NCBI RefSeq assembly: GCF_964340395.1
Contig: NC_135564.1
Location: 23,665,387-23,729,386 of the forward strand
Reading direction: 5' to 3'
DNA: 64,000 nt
Origin: Glandiceps talaboti
Lineage: Eukaryota > Hemichordata > Enteropneusta > Spengelidae
Position numbers and translations under genes: made by a program. This document shows, in pieces, positions 49,437 through 61,270 of the stretch. The notes beneath the pieces were generated by a model. The model worked only from the letters and a program-made list of their open reading frames with translations, had not been told where the DNA came from and did not search any database. Position 1 is the first letter of the stretch. Each line of letters opens with the position of its first letter.

Positions 49437-51240
49437 TAGATTTTCGATTAGAAGTTTAGGAAGTATTATATTGACCTCGAACCGTCACCTTTTTACTGTG
49501 TTCTTTTCCGATTTCTCTTGATAACAAACTACCGCTGTTTGTTGCAAGGCTTGTACATAATCATTTATCTAGCTCTGTATCTCAGGATATAAATACACTC
49601 TCACATATTTATCAAGTGTAATAATCTATCATTTATACCCAAATGTGTGCGGTCAAAATATGGAAAATAGACCAAGCCTCACCAAGCTAGCCTATGAAGA
49701 AAATTTCGCAACAATGATCAATAATAGTGACCAATAATACATTGTATCAATAATACATTGACCTTTATGTAATTAGTGTACAGTGAGGGCGCGCCACTCA
49801 ACATTTTCTCCACTTTTGTTTTCATCTGTGCTGGACTTTTGCTTCTATGTGATACCAAATTTGAACAGACTCATGCACATTCAGCATGTACTTGGAAAGT
49901 CACGCTGCATGCATGTGATACATTTAGATGGATGTCTCCCTAGGCCCTGTGATGTTTCTATGGTAAAAAATAAAGTGTGCCTCTGACTGACAGGAGTGCG
50001 TCGATTAATATTTCTGGTTTGATAAATGCACAAGTCCGGTTGTCTACGGTTAAAATACTTTATTACCAACATTTCGACCACACACGGGAGGTCTTCTTCA
50101 GGGTCTAAAAATAGCATAAACGGATACAGAGTGATTGTAATAAATAAAATGATAATACAGCTAAAAACTACTACAATAAAAGTGGAAAATGCAGGACATA
50201 GTATAATTGAAAAATAATGGTGAACCTCTAAAAATGGCAGAAAGCATAAAATTGGAGGGATAAATGAGATAAGATGACAATCCGTAATAAACAAGTGATC
50301 ATTGCAAAAATTGTATGGAATCGAAGTAACATGATGCTAGTAAAGAAAAAGAATAAAACTTGCATAATCTGGTCAGGCAGAAAAGCCAAGTCCCTTAGAT
50401 GGGCGACTGACACGAGAGATGTAAAAAGTGCTCCCTATGACAAGCAAAATAGTATATGAAAAAATTCCCTAGAAATGTGAAAATAAAAAGGATGAAAGAG
50501 GGAGATGGACAACAACAGATCACCAATCTTTTTTATTTATGCTGTTGGGAAATAGTGTTCAATGTTTATTTTAAGTTCCAGTTGTTTTGTAATTATGTCT
50601 TTCTTGGAGAATACTTTGCATAGAGCCGTGAATTGAAAATGGCTTGAGATGTGACCTGTACTATTAAAGGGTTCAGCAAAAATTATATATCGATAATTGC
50701 CCTGAACATGAAGTTGTGCGACAATGCAATATTGTGCTATTTTTCCTTTAAAAATCTTCTTCTCCAGAATGAGCAGTCCACTTAGTGTGATCTTTTGTGT
50801 ATAGCATCTTTATCTAAGTTGCAATCGGTTGACCGTTACGGCGGCCATATTGGATTTTACGGAAATTTGAAAATGACAACTTCTCCAAAAGCACTGCACT
50901 GATTGACTTGCATTTTGGCAAATAGAGTCAACTACTTGACTACTTTAAAATTTGTAAACGAGCAAAAATTTCAATGCATAGTTTCATGGCAATCATTGAT
51001 TAAAGAAGTCCATTGGTGGCCATATTGGATTTTCCTCTAAATCATTTTCAAAATGTTCTTCTCTGAAACCAGTGTATAGATAACCTTACAATTTGGTGTG
51101 TACAAGGAAGAGTACTCCAACCTCCATGCAGCACATCATTGCCTGCTGGGCAAACCGCTTTGGCCCCATTTGCAGCTTTTATTAATTGTTTGTTATCATT
51201 GATCAGCATTTCTAAAAGTTGACTTGTTATTTGTCGACAG
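49437..51240. other. intron, no gene recognised
   Basis: No exon or tRNA is recognised. At 50040-50105 the minus strand reads CCCTGAAGAAGACC...GGTCGAAATGTTGG, a phrase I associate with the ends of Penelope-like and related dispersed elements. The intron ends at the acceptor 'gttatttgtcgacag'. Confidence 0.4.
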
Positions 51241-51386
51241 TCGAGACCCAGAAGATCATTATTCCCTGGTTGGTGGTGCTAATCTCCGAATCAGACTTGT
51301 GTCCGAAACAGACTCAGCCACGTATAGATGTTCAGCAACTAACATCCTAGGCACTGTAGATGCTAGAGCAGAACTTCTTGTTCTGG
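51241..51386 (+). CDS. DCC/NEO1: DCC/neogenin homologue exon: second half of Ig domain 3
   Basis: Acceptor ttatttgtcgacag, donor tctgg|gtaagt. The exon has 1 base, 48 codons and 1 base: entry phase 2, exit phase 1. The junction Ser (AG|T) is followed by RDPEDHYSLVGGANLRIRLV, then the Ig motif DSATYRCSATN with the second disulfide Cys, ending ARAELLVL. The YSL-GG-NL-I spacing is the counterpart of the DCC/neogenin Ig3 second half. It pairs with 36937-37087 across a 14.15-kb intron filled by the 49-bp array, so correct Ig3 assembly requires splicing over that array. The acceptor choice is fixed by the frame. Confidence 0.9.
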
Positions 51387-51678
51387 GTAAGTGTACTACA
51401 CAATTTATATTTTGAAATAGTTCTAAGACTTTACCTTCATTGATGTTCCTTTAAATAATCCTGTGTGTATTCGGTAAAACTTATGATAGTGGTTAGAAAA
51501 ATATTTCTTATTAAAGATAGTGATTTTGACCATCTTGTGCAGTAAATTTCATTCATGAGTGTAAATATTTTAAACAAAGGTTTTGGCAAAGTTTCCTTCT
51601 AAAGTTAAAACGGAAAATTATTGAACATTTATAATTACTTTCAATAGCAAAGCCTGACAAACCAACTTTTGTAATATA
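51387..51678. other. intron start
   Basis: No feature is recognised. Confidence 0.4.
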
Positions 51679-52004
51679 CAGTACAGATCAAGCATAATGG
51701 GAGATTGTGCATGAACTGTGCTTGCATCTTCAAAGCATTATGGTGGAAAACTTCATGGGGAAGTTTTGGGGGATTAGTGTATGTAAACAGCATTCAATTT
51801 GCACCTTTGAGGTGTCCACAGAGCATCTCATTAACAGTGAATCAAGTAAACAATGCATCAGCATCTCATTATAAACATTGAGTCGAGATAGCAGAGTACA
51901 TGATTATTATTAAGTCACAAAGCATGTGTGCATAAAGTGCTGTTTATTCTGTATGAGAGATGCGAGCATTGTTCCATGCAGATGCTTTGATGCTTTAACT
52001 TTTT
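51679..52004 (-). mobile_element. Tc1/mariner-like MITE, copy 2 (truncated)
   Basis: CAGTACAGATC at 51679, preceded by TA, is the outer end. The interval is the reverse complement of about 11110-11445. The other terminus (CAGTGCAGCTC) is missing. Confidence 0.75.
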
Positions 52005-52054
52005 AAGAACATATTTCAACTCTATGTAAGTTATAAAGAATAGTTTCTGATACT

Positions 52055-52530
52055 AGATGGTGCTGTCTTGTAAAGCATAGATTGAGTTATTGCTTGAAAG
52101 GGTCTGAATAGCCAAAATATTGGCTTTAAGAGTAAAAATCCTCCAGGGCTTCTGGAGGGAGACCCCCTTGCCCCCCCCCCCCCCCACATGAGGTGGACAT
52201 ATCCCAGTCTCAAGCTCTTCCCCTCTTACTGTCAAGATGCCATCAAAGTATATTTCAAAAGTATTTCAACCCTTTGTAGTTGCTTTTTACATATGTTGGT
52301 GCTGTCTTGTAAGCTTGGAAATTATTGTGTGAAAGGGCCTGAATAGTCTCAAAATTGACTTTTCAGAGTACAAAAACCTCCAGGGCTTCAAGGAGGGGGA
52401 ATCCCCTAGGACCCCCCCCCCCCCCATAAGAGATATACATATTCCCTGCTCAAGCATTCCAATACCTTTCACTGTCAAGATGCTATTAAACTCCTTTTGG
52501 AATATATTTACCCTCTGTAGTCAATAATTA
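52055..52530 (+). repeat. two about 240-bp units with G/C-run hairpins
   Basis: 'ggtgctgtcttgtaa' at 52060 and 52299, 'gaaagggtctgaatag'/'gaaagggcctgaatag', 'ctccagggcttc' and long C-runs (52172-52186, 52411-52426) recur in the same order. The units are diverged. Sequence past the second unit is unassigned. Confidence 0.7.
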
Positions 52531-53263
52531 TGATAGTGCTAACCCGGGATCTTATAAAGTAGATGCAAGACAGTCAAGCAGTCCACACTGAGTCACAATC
52601 AAAAAATACCTGTCAAGTGAATATTATATATATGTGTGTGTGTGTGTGTGTTTTAGAATTATGTGATGGGGGGGGGGGGGTGTCAACCTGTTTTTGGTTT
52701 TACAGATGGGGGGGGGGGGGTCACTGACTTGTTGTCGGTCCGATTTAAGACTTTGGACTTGAAGGAACTAACACTATCATGTAATAGTGTAGATCAAGAC
52801 AACTCCATTATACACTTCGGCTACAGAGCGTGAATATACAGTTCACTACAAATACCCCAGGAAAATGCTAAATTGATATCTCTGAACGGGAGCATTTTTA
52901 GTTTACTTCTAGTTATAGTTCTTTCATGAGAATTTGCAATGTTTCACCATTACAAATTATTTTGAAAACTGTGAAATGATCTCATATTTTGAGTTTTTAG
53001 CAAAAAATTAAACAAATTATGCCTGAAGCCTTAACTACAATGCCATGACTACTTTTCTTCCATATATGGTAAGGCTCATTAGCGAAAGAACTTTGACCTC
53101 AACTAGTTGAAATTACAAGTTTCACTAAGTGAAAACATGGTGGGCACAACTGCCTGTTGGTGATTTTGATGGGGCAATTTCTCCACCAATTTTGATCATA
53201 TGAAATCAAAAAACTCCATAAATGAATCTCAAAGTACTTCCCCTTTCAAAATGAGGTAATTTT
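52531..53263. other. intron, low-complexity runs
   Basis: Contains a (TG)n tract (52634-52650) and two G-runs (52669-52680, 52709-52720). No gene is recognised. Confidence 0.5.
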
Positions 53264-53311
53264 TAGCACAACTGAACTGAGATTCATTAGTGCTTCTATA
53301 GGGATCGCCTG

Positions 53312-53344
<33 letters not shown>

Positions 53345-54597
53345 CGTGCGCGCACTTGGAAACGACTTAAAGTCAAACTGCTGGACCGACTGTTTTGATA
53401 TTTGTTGATCATGTTACTTCTGGTGTCTAGTTGGGAAATTCTTCAAATGAAAATGATTGCATCGGAGATGTGGGTTTTGGGTCAAAAAACTTAAACTCCA
53501 AAAGTACTGGGCAGATTGGCATGAAATTTGGTGGGAACATTCTTAGGGGTGAATAAATTAAGAATTGCTCGTGACATGCTGATATCCTTGGTAATATGCA
53601 AATTAGGGCACAAAATGTGTCTATAACCTATAATTCCAAAACTACTCAGCAGATTGGGCTAAAATCTAATAGGGATGCATCTGTGTGTGTATAGATGAAG
53701 AAATATTAAGCATATAATGATCTCATCAGTAATATGCAAATTAGGTGTAAAAATGTGAATTTGGGCCAAAAATGTTCATCTCAAAAAGTACTTGGTCAAT
53801 GAGACTGAAACTTAGTGAGAAGTTTCTAGAAGTGTTATTCTGCAGATTGTTTTAACACAATTGGCCCTAGCAACCATGACCATAGCAACAACCAAATGGC
53901 AGTATATTTTGGTCAAATAACAACATCATCTGGTAGGCAAGTGAGTAAACATTCAAAAAATGTATGCAAATATTCCTTCCTAGCAACCATGACCACACCC
54001 ATAGCAACAGCCAAACGGTTGTGTATTTCATAAAGATAAGAACAGGAATCAAGACAATTGAATAAACATTCAAAAAATGTATGTAAATTTGCCTACCATT
54101 TGCCCATAGCAACAGCCAAATAATCATATATTGCAAAGATAACAGGAATTGAAAGACAAATGAATAAACATTCCAAAAATGTATGTAAATGTGCCTAGCA
54201 ACAAGACCACATCCATAGCAACAGCCAAATAATCATGTATATTGCAAAGATAACAGGAATTGAAAGACAAATGAAGAAACATTAAAAAAATGTATGCAAA
54301 TTTGCCAAGCAAGAAGACCACGCCCATAGCAATAGCCAAATGATCACATGTATTGCGAAGATAATATCAGTAATTCATACACAAGTGAAAAAAACATTCA
54401 AAAATGTATGCAAGTATATCTAGTAACATGACCACCACACCCATAGCAACAGCCAAATGATCGCATGTATCGCAAAGATAGCAACATGGTTGGATAGTCA
54501 TTCAGCAAATGAACACCTATTTTTAGCATGAACTAGCATATGGATAAACATTTTTAAAAACTACAGTTGTGCTATAACCATTGGCAGTATTTTTTAT
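53264..54597 (+). mobile_element. H2 element, copy c
   Basis: T|TAGCACAACTGAACTG head hairpin, (GT)n tract (53311-53350) in place of CTGT, two 'gggaacattctta'-type units, and about six 'cccatagcaacagccaaa' units. The diverged tail 'acagttgtgctataaccatt' and T-rich DNA follow. The family assignment is clear; the 3' boundary is approximate. Confidence 0.7.
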
Positions 54598-54754
54598 AAT
54601 GTCCCCTAAAAATATGATGACCCAGAAAAATGAAAGTCTCGGGACACTATGTCCCACTCTTTCAAAAGGCTGGCTTCAACACTGATGATTGACGATGTCA
54701 AAAATCATCTCCTTCAGTGGTAGCATATGTTTTGTCAGTGCATTTGGAATACCT

Positions 54755-55375
54755 ACATAAGCTGATTCGACTGAAATTTGGTGAGAACATTCTTAGGGGT
54801 GTTTAGATTAAGAATTGTTCATGACATGATGATACCATATGCAATTTAGGGTTAAACTGTGTCTTTGGTCAAAATCTATCATTCTAAAACTACTGAGCAG
54901 ATTGGGAAGAAAGTAAATGGGAATGTATTTGGGGATGTGTAGATGAAGCTGTATTCATAATGTGATGATCCCATCAGTGATACAAAAATCAATTTTTGGC
55001 AAAAAATTATATCTTGAAACTGCATGGTGAATGGGTTGAAACTTGGTGGGATGTATCTGAAGGTGTTATTCTGCAGTTATTGTTGAAAACATTTTGCCAC
55101 AACTGTCCCTAGCAATCATGACCACACCCTTAGCAACAGTAAAATGATGATGCATATTACAAAGATAACAACAGGGATGGGTAGGTAAGTGGATAAATAT
55201 TTTTAAAATGTATGCAAATATGCCTATCAACAGGACCACACCTATATCAACGGTTAAATGATCCATAGCAATGGCTAAATGATGGTTTATATTGCAAAGA
55301 TAAAAACTGAGAAGGGTAGGAAAATTATGCAAATATGCCTAGCAAGATAACCACACCCATACCAACTGCGAACTA
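54755..55375 (+). mobile_element. H2 element, copy d (no head)
   Basis: Begins at an internal 'gaaatttggtgagaacattc' unit and passes into 'cctagcaatcatgaccacac' units. It ends near 'actacggttgtgcaagc', which resembles the H2 subterminal repeat. Confidence 0.6.
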
Positions 55376-55379
55376 CGGT

Positions 55380-56035
55380 TGTGCAAGCTTTCTTTTAAGA
55401 CCTTGACCTTGACTGTCAAGGTCATTAATCAAAATCAAGTCATTTCATGCCTATCACAGACACTTTTTTGCATTTGTTTGTTGCCAGTTTCTTTGAAATC
55501 ATGTCCATAGGTAATATAGAAGAGGAAAAATAGACACAAGGTTTACCTTTAGTACTCATGTCACTTTGTTAACTGAATAGTGGCCACATTTAGAGTAGTA
55601 GATCAATATATTACTGCATAACTTATAGACTATTCAAGTGTCAAACCCTACATAATTAGATGCAAGCTTTCTTGTAATCCATGACCTTGATCTTTTGGCT
55701 CAATTATCACAACGAAGCTATTTAATTTATGTGGCCGATTTCTTTCAAAATGATGTCTAAAGGTAATGCAGAATTTGAGAAAAAGATAAATATATTTATA
55801 TTTGGTTCTCACATAACTTGTAACTGAATGGTGGTCATGTTTGTAGTGAACAATCATTATTTACTGCATAACACAACAACTAAAATACATAGAGACTCCA
55901 TTCTAGTGTGTAGTCCTATATTATTAGATGAGTAATCTCTTTTTAGACATTGACCTTTGACCTTGGCTTTTAGATTCATTGTCAATGACCGAAATACAGT
56001 CATTTCCTGCATATCACAGACACATTTTAGTACAG
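55380..56035 (+). repeat. H3 core units, about 3 diverged copies
   Basis: 'ccttgaccttgac', 'ccatgaccttgatctttt' and 'cattgacctttgaccttgg' start about 265 bp apart, with 'gcatatcacagacac' and 'acatagagactcc'-type phrases between. The same phrases occur at 13862-13972 and in the H3 element starting at 60886. Confidence 0.6.
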
Positions 56036-57328
56036 TATTTATTTATTACCATGAATTTGTTTTAAAATCATCACCATTCAGTTTTTTCCAGTTTCAAGTG
56101 AAATGTCCATTGAGATAGTAGTAGAATAGGCCTACAACACAACATCTATTGATGATAAAGTTTCTGTCCAACTGATATTCTATCAAAATCAATGTCATCT
56201 GAAACATTAGTTTTATATCCTCACAGTTTGATAAAGCCAACTTTGCCAAATTTCCGTAATATTTCCAATTTTTAATCAACTTTCAGACTTCTGATTATTT
56301 AGTTAATTGTTAAAGATATACAGTCATGTGAATTTTGTATATTACATTTTTATTACTTTCATAATGTCTGTACCAGTAATTAGTGTGCATTGGGTTTGAA
56401 ATTGATTTTGAAATTGATTTTGAAATTAACAAAGATGACCTAAAATGTGTTCATTCATTGATCTCTTCTGTTTTACAGTAGGTTTACACAAACCCAGGAA
56501 ACCTTAGTTATTTGTACATTGACAGATGCTGAACTCTTGTTAATTAAGAATTTGTCCATCACAAATATTCCTAGTTGCATTAAATTGATAGAGTATGAGT
56601 AATTAACTTGCTGTCAGTAAAGACTGTAAAAAAAATGCATTCTGATGCAGCGGAAATTTGGATGCACTTAAGCAACGTAGCTGGTCACATTTATCATGGA
56701 GAGTGCATTGTTAAAACAGACTTGATGGCGCCATGGCTAATAACTCCATATTGAGTCTTCTTATTCATATGCAGAGGACAGATTTCCCCAAAGCCTTTGT
56801 CGATCACCATCAACAGTTCCAACAAATTGCATTGGCTGAAGAGTCTACATTAGATTTGCAACTGGGCAAGGCAAATTAACAAATCCCAGAGTGTTGCCTG
56901 TGGATATTTTTCTGCCCCTGAATTTTTCATAACAAAAACAAAGCGTGTCTTTGCTGATCCTATCTCTTGTTCGGATGTCATATTTTAAACTTGCATTGGT
57001 CAAGGACATGTATACAGAAAGTAGATTTTGTAATTTAATGACACTACAGTTAAAGCATTTGTGTGTGATAATAACATACATTGAAATTATACTAGCATAC
57101 TGTTTTATATTACTAGAGAGATATATTTCTCCCAGTCGAAAAAAATGAGGCATGCTGTCATGAAATTGATTAATGCACAAAAGCAGACAGACATGCATGT
57201 CTGCCGTACACAGACACACAGACAATTCAAATATTTAACATTCAAAAAAGAAAATAGTTGATAATACGTTTGTGTCATTAAAGGAGATAGCATATTAAGA
57301 CTTTACATTCTCTTTCTTTCCATTTTAG
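56036..57328. other. intron, no gene recognised
   Basis: AT-rich intron. A short GAAATTGATTTT triplication lies at 56397-56428. It ends with the strong acceptor 'ttctctttctttccatttt' followed by AG. Confidence 0.5.
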
Positions 57329-57604
57329 TTCCACCACGGTTTGAGAAAGAACCAACAAGCCTCCATGCCTACATGAATACAGATATCAGATTTGAATGTG
57401 AAGTCTATGGAGTGCCATTCCCAACCATAGAATGGATTAAAAATGGTGACATCATCACACCAAGTGAATACTTTCAGATTGTGGAGGGAACCAATCTTAA
57501 GATTCTTGGTCTTGTTAAATCTGACGAAGGCCTGTATCAGTGTAAGGCCTGGAATAAGATTGGAAACATACAGACCAGTGCTCAACTCATTATTGCGGAC
57601 AGAG
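57329..57604 (+). CDS. DCC/NEO1: DCC/neogenin homologue exon: complete Ig domain 4
   Basis: Acceptor ctttccattttag, donor acagag|gtagga. The exon has 2 bases, 91 codons and 1 base: phase 1 at both ends. The peptide reads [15 protein letters not shown], then [14 protein letters not shown] (first Cys), IEWIKNGD (core Trp), [32 protein letters not shown] (second Cys) and [10 protein letters not shown]. The blocks YFQIV-G-NL-ILG-VKSDEG-YQC and G--QTSAQLI are diagnostic of Ig4 of DCC and neogenin and identify the whole gene. In DCC-family receptors the four Ig domains form a bent horseshoe and netrin contacts fall mainly in the following fibronectin III domains, which are not in this window. Confidence 0.95.
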
Positions 57605-57820
57605 GTAGGAGCGCCCTCTAGTGGTATCTTGCTATAAACAAAACTACCATGGCATTTAATACTAGTGACAAAAAACTAGTAGTATATGCCTGATAGATTT
57701 TACTTTCCAGTTCAGTCAGTTTAAGAATAAATCTTGTGTAAGTTGTTAGAAATTTAATACCTTTAAATTTGACAGTTAAAGGCATGGTTTCATGTTAGTT
57801 TCTTCAAGCTGAAATAAATA

Positions 57821-60401
57821 TAAAGCCCCAGATTTGACATTGCACTATATAAAGTCCCAGATTTGACATTGCACTATATAAAGCCCCAGATTTGACATTG
57901 CACTATATAAAGTCCCAGATTTGACATTTCACTATATAAAGCCCTAGATTTGACATTGCACTATATAAAGCCCCAGATTTGACATTGCACTATATAAAGC
58001 CCCAGATTTGACATTGCACTATATAAAGCCCTAGATTTGACATTTAACTATATAAAGCCCCAGATTTGACATTGCACTATATAAAGCCCTAGATTTGACA
58101 TTTCACTATATAAAGTCCCAGATTTGACATTGCACTATATAAAGTCCTAGATTTGACATTGCACTATATAAAGCCCCAGATTTGACATTGCACTATATAA
58201 AGCCCTAGATTTGACATTTCACTATATAAAGCCCTAGATTTGACATTGCACTATATAAAGCCCTAGATTTGACATTGCACTATATAAAGCCCTAGATTTG
58301 ACATTGCACTATATAAAGTCCTAGATTTGACATTGCACTATATAAAGCCCTAGATTTGACATTGCACTATATAAAGCCCTAGATTTGACATTTAACTATA
58401 TAAAGCCCCAGATTTGACATTGCACTATATAAAGCCCCAGATTTGACATTGCACTATATAAAGCCCTAGATTTGACATTTCACTATATAAAGCCCCAGAT
58501 TTGACATTGCACTATATAAAGTCCTAGATTTGACATTGCACTATATAAAGCCCCAGATTTGACATTGCACTATATAAAGCCCTAGATTTGACATTTCACT
58601 ATATAAAGCCCCAGATTTGACATTGCACTATATAAAGCCCCAGATTTGACATTGCACTATATAAAGTCCCAGATTTGACATTTCACTATATAAAGCCCTA
58701 GATTTGACATTTCACTATATGAAGCCCCAGATTTGACATTGCACTATATAAAGCCCTAGATTTGACATTTCACTATATAAAGCCCTAGATTTGACATTTC
58801 ACTATATAAAGCCCTAGATTTGACATTGCACTATATAAAGCCCTAGATTTGACATTTCACTATATAAAGCCCTAGATTTGACATTTCACTATATAAAGCC
58901 CTAGATTTGACATTGCACTATATGAAGCCCCAGATTTGACATTGCACTATATAAAGCCCTAGATTTGACATTTCACTATATAAAGCCCTAGATTTGACAT
59001 TTCACTATATAAAGCCCCAGATTTGACATTGCACTATATAAAGCCCCAGATTTGACATTGCACTATATAAAGTCCCAGATTTGACATTTCACTATATAAA
59101 GCCCTAGATTTGACATTTCACTATATGAAGCCCCAGATTTGACATTGCACTATATAAAGCCCTAGATTTGACATTTCACTATATAAAGCCCTAGATTTGA
59201 CATTTCACTATATAAAGCCCTAGATTTGACATTTCACTATATAAAGCCCTAGATTTGACATTTCACTATATAAAGCCCTAGATTTGACATTTCACTATAT
59301 AAAGCCCTAGATTTGACATTGCACTATATAAAGCCCTAGATTTGACATTGCACTGTATAAAGCCCTAGATTTGACATTGCACTATATAAAGCCCTAGATT
59401 TGACATTTCACTATATAAAGCCCTAGATTTGACATTTCACTATATAAAGCCCTAGATTTGACATTGCACTATATAAAGCCCTAGATTTGACATTTCACTA
59501 TATAAAGCCCTAGATTTGACATTTCACTATATAAAGCCCTAGATTTGACATTGCACTATATAAAGCCCTAGATTTGACATTTCACTATATAAAGCCCTAG
59601 ATTTGACATTTCACTATATAAAGCCCTAGATTTGACATTGCACTATATGAAGCCCCAGATTTGACATTGCACTATATAAAGCCCTAGATTTGACATTTCA
59701 CTATATAAAGCCCTAGATTTGACATTTCACTATATAAAGCCCCAGATTTGACATTGCACTATATAAAGCCCCAGATTTGACATTGCACTATATAAAGTCC
59801 CAGATTTGACATTTCACTATATAAAGCCCTAGATTTGACATTTCACTATATGAAGCCCCAGATTTGACATTGCACTATATAAAGCCCTAGATTTGACATT
59901 TCACTATATAAAGCCCTAGATTTGACATTTCACTATATAAAGCCCTAGATTTGACATTTCACTATATAAAGCCCTAGATTTGACATTTCACTATATAAAG
60001 CCCTAGATTTGACATTGCACTATATAAAGCCCTAGATTTGACATTGCACTGTATAAAGCCCTAGATTTGACATTGCACTATATAAAGCCCTAGATTTGAC
60101 ATTTCACTATATAAAGCCCTAGATTTGACATTTCACTATATAAAGCCCTAGATTTGACATTGCACTATATAAAGCCCTAGATTTGACATTTCACTATATA
60201 AAGCCCTAGATTTGACATTGCACTATATAAAGCCCTAGATTTGACATTTCACTATATAAAGCCCTAGATTTGACATTGCACTATATAAAGCCCTAGATTT
60301 GACATTTCACTATATAAAGCCCCAGATTTGACATTGCACTATATAAAGCCCTAGATTTGATATTGCACTATATAAAGCCCCAGATTTGATATTTCACTGT
60401 A
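57821..60401 (+). repeat. 29-bp minisatellite array, about 89 units
   Basis: The unit is GCCCCAGATTTGACATTGCA followed by CTATATAAA, with recurrent variants (GCCCTAG, GTCCCAG, CATTTCAC, TATGAAG, CTGTATAAAG). The total of about 2,581 bp equals 89 x 29. Rare TATGAAG markers at 58724, 58924, 59127, 59649 and 59852 give spacings of about 203 bp (7 units) and 725 bp (25 units). Each unit holds a TATATAAAG-like motif. The array starts about 216 bp after the donor of the Ig4 exon. Confidence 0.95.
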
Positions 60402-60885
60402 ACCTGTATGTTGCAACTGGGCCTTAACTAGTCTACATGTATGTAATCGCTGAATCTCAACTAGGCATTTAAAATTAACCTTTATTATTCACAGCATTTG
60501 ATTTTGTTTCACCTCAGCCAGAGGTATGAAGAAATTGATCAGCCTCAGCCTAATTACAACCAAGTAGGATTGCATTACACACTGTGTTCATTGCAGATCA
60601 ATATTTAATTTCCGTAACATCTTTCTTGTCATTATTTGGCGCCAACAATCTTGATTGTGACAACATAAGTTGCATGAAAGTTCACCATTTATTAACTAAA
60701 GGTGTTAATAAGGTTTAAGAGTTGGTATTTCACTCATTTTTCAAGAATTAACTAATTGTACATGCTCAGCTTTTTGACAGGCATGATAAATCAGTGCTGT
60801 ACTTGTGACTGTTCTTACATAGAAATTAAATTAACGTAGTCAAGAACACAGTATTTGAAAAGTCAAAAGCTTCTTACGTCATTGT
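60402..60885. other. intron, no gene recognised
   Basis: Spacer after the minisatellite. Nothing is recognised. Confidence 0.4.
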
Positions 60886-61270
60886 TATCCCCACCCCCAA
60901 AGGGGAGGCTACTACAATGGGCTTCGTCAAACCATCTGTCTGTCTGTGCATCCATCTGTCCATCTGTAATATGTACTGTAATTTCTTAAACTTGCAAATT
61001 TCATTCATACCTGGCACTTATGTGACATATCATACTTTACTTTGTTTTGCGAAATATGCAAATTTGACTGAATGTCAGTCTTTTTTAGTTTTGTAAATCA
61101 ATCATTTCTATATAACTCTAAAGCCATATAATACACAGAGACTTCATTCAAGTGTCTACCCTATATCATCAGATACAAGCTATCTTATGATACCTTGACC
61201 TTTGATCTTGACCCTCAGGGTCAATTGTCAGTAGCCATAAATTTCTTGCATATCACATGCAATTAGTGGT
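60886..61270 (+). mobile_element. H3 element head and first core units
   Basis: T|TATCCCCACCCCCAAAGGGG forms a short head hairpin. A CTGT/CATCTGTC microsatellite follows (60938-60968). Then core text with 'ataatacacagagact' and 'taccttgacctttgatcttg' matches 55380-56035. The layout is as in H1 and H2, with different sequence. No 3' tail was identified; the end is approximate. Confidence 0.5.

Noticed and set aside
54595-54700. 'gtcccctaaaaatatgatgac...gtctcgggacac' as a new element terminus
   Set aside because: No matching inverted end or second copy was found in the window.
57821-60401. Array of true promoters
   Set aside because: TATA-like motifs alone, repeated every 29 bp inside an intron, are not evidence of initiation. 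Kept only as a testable idea.
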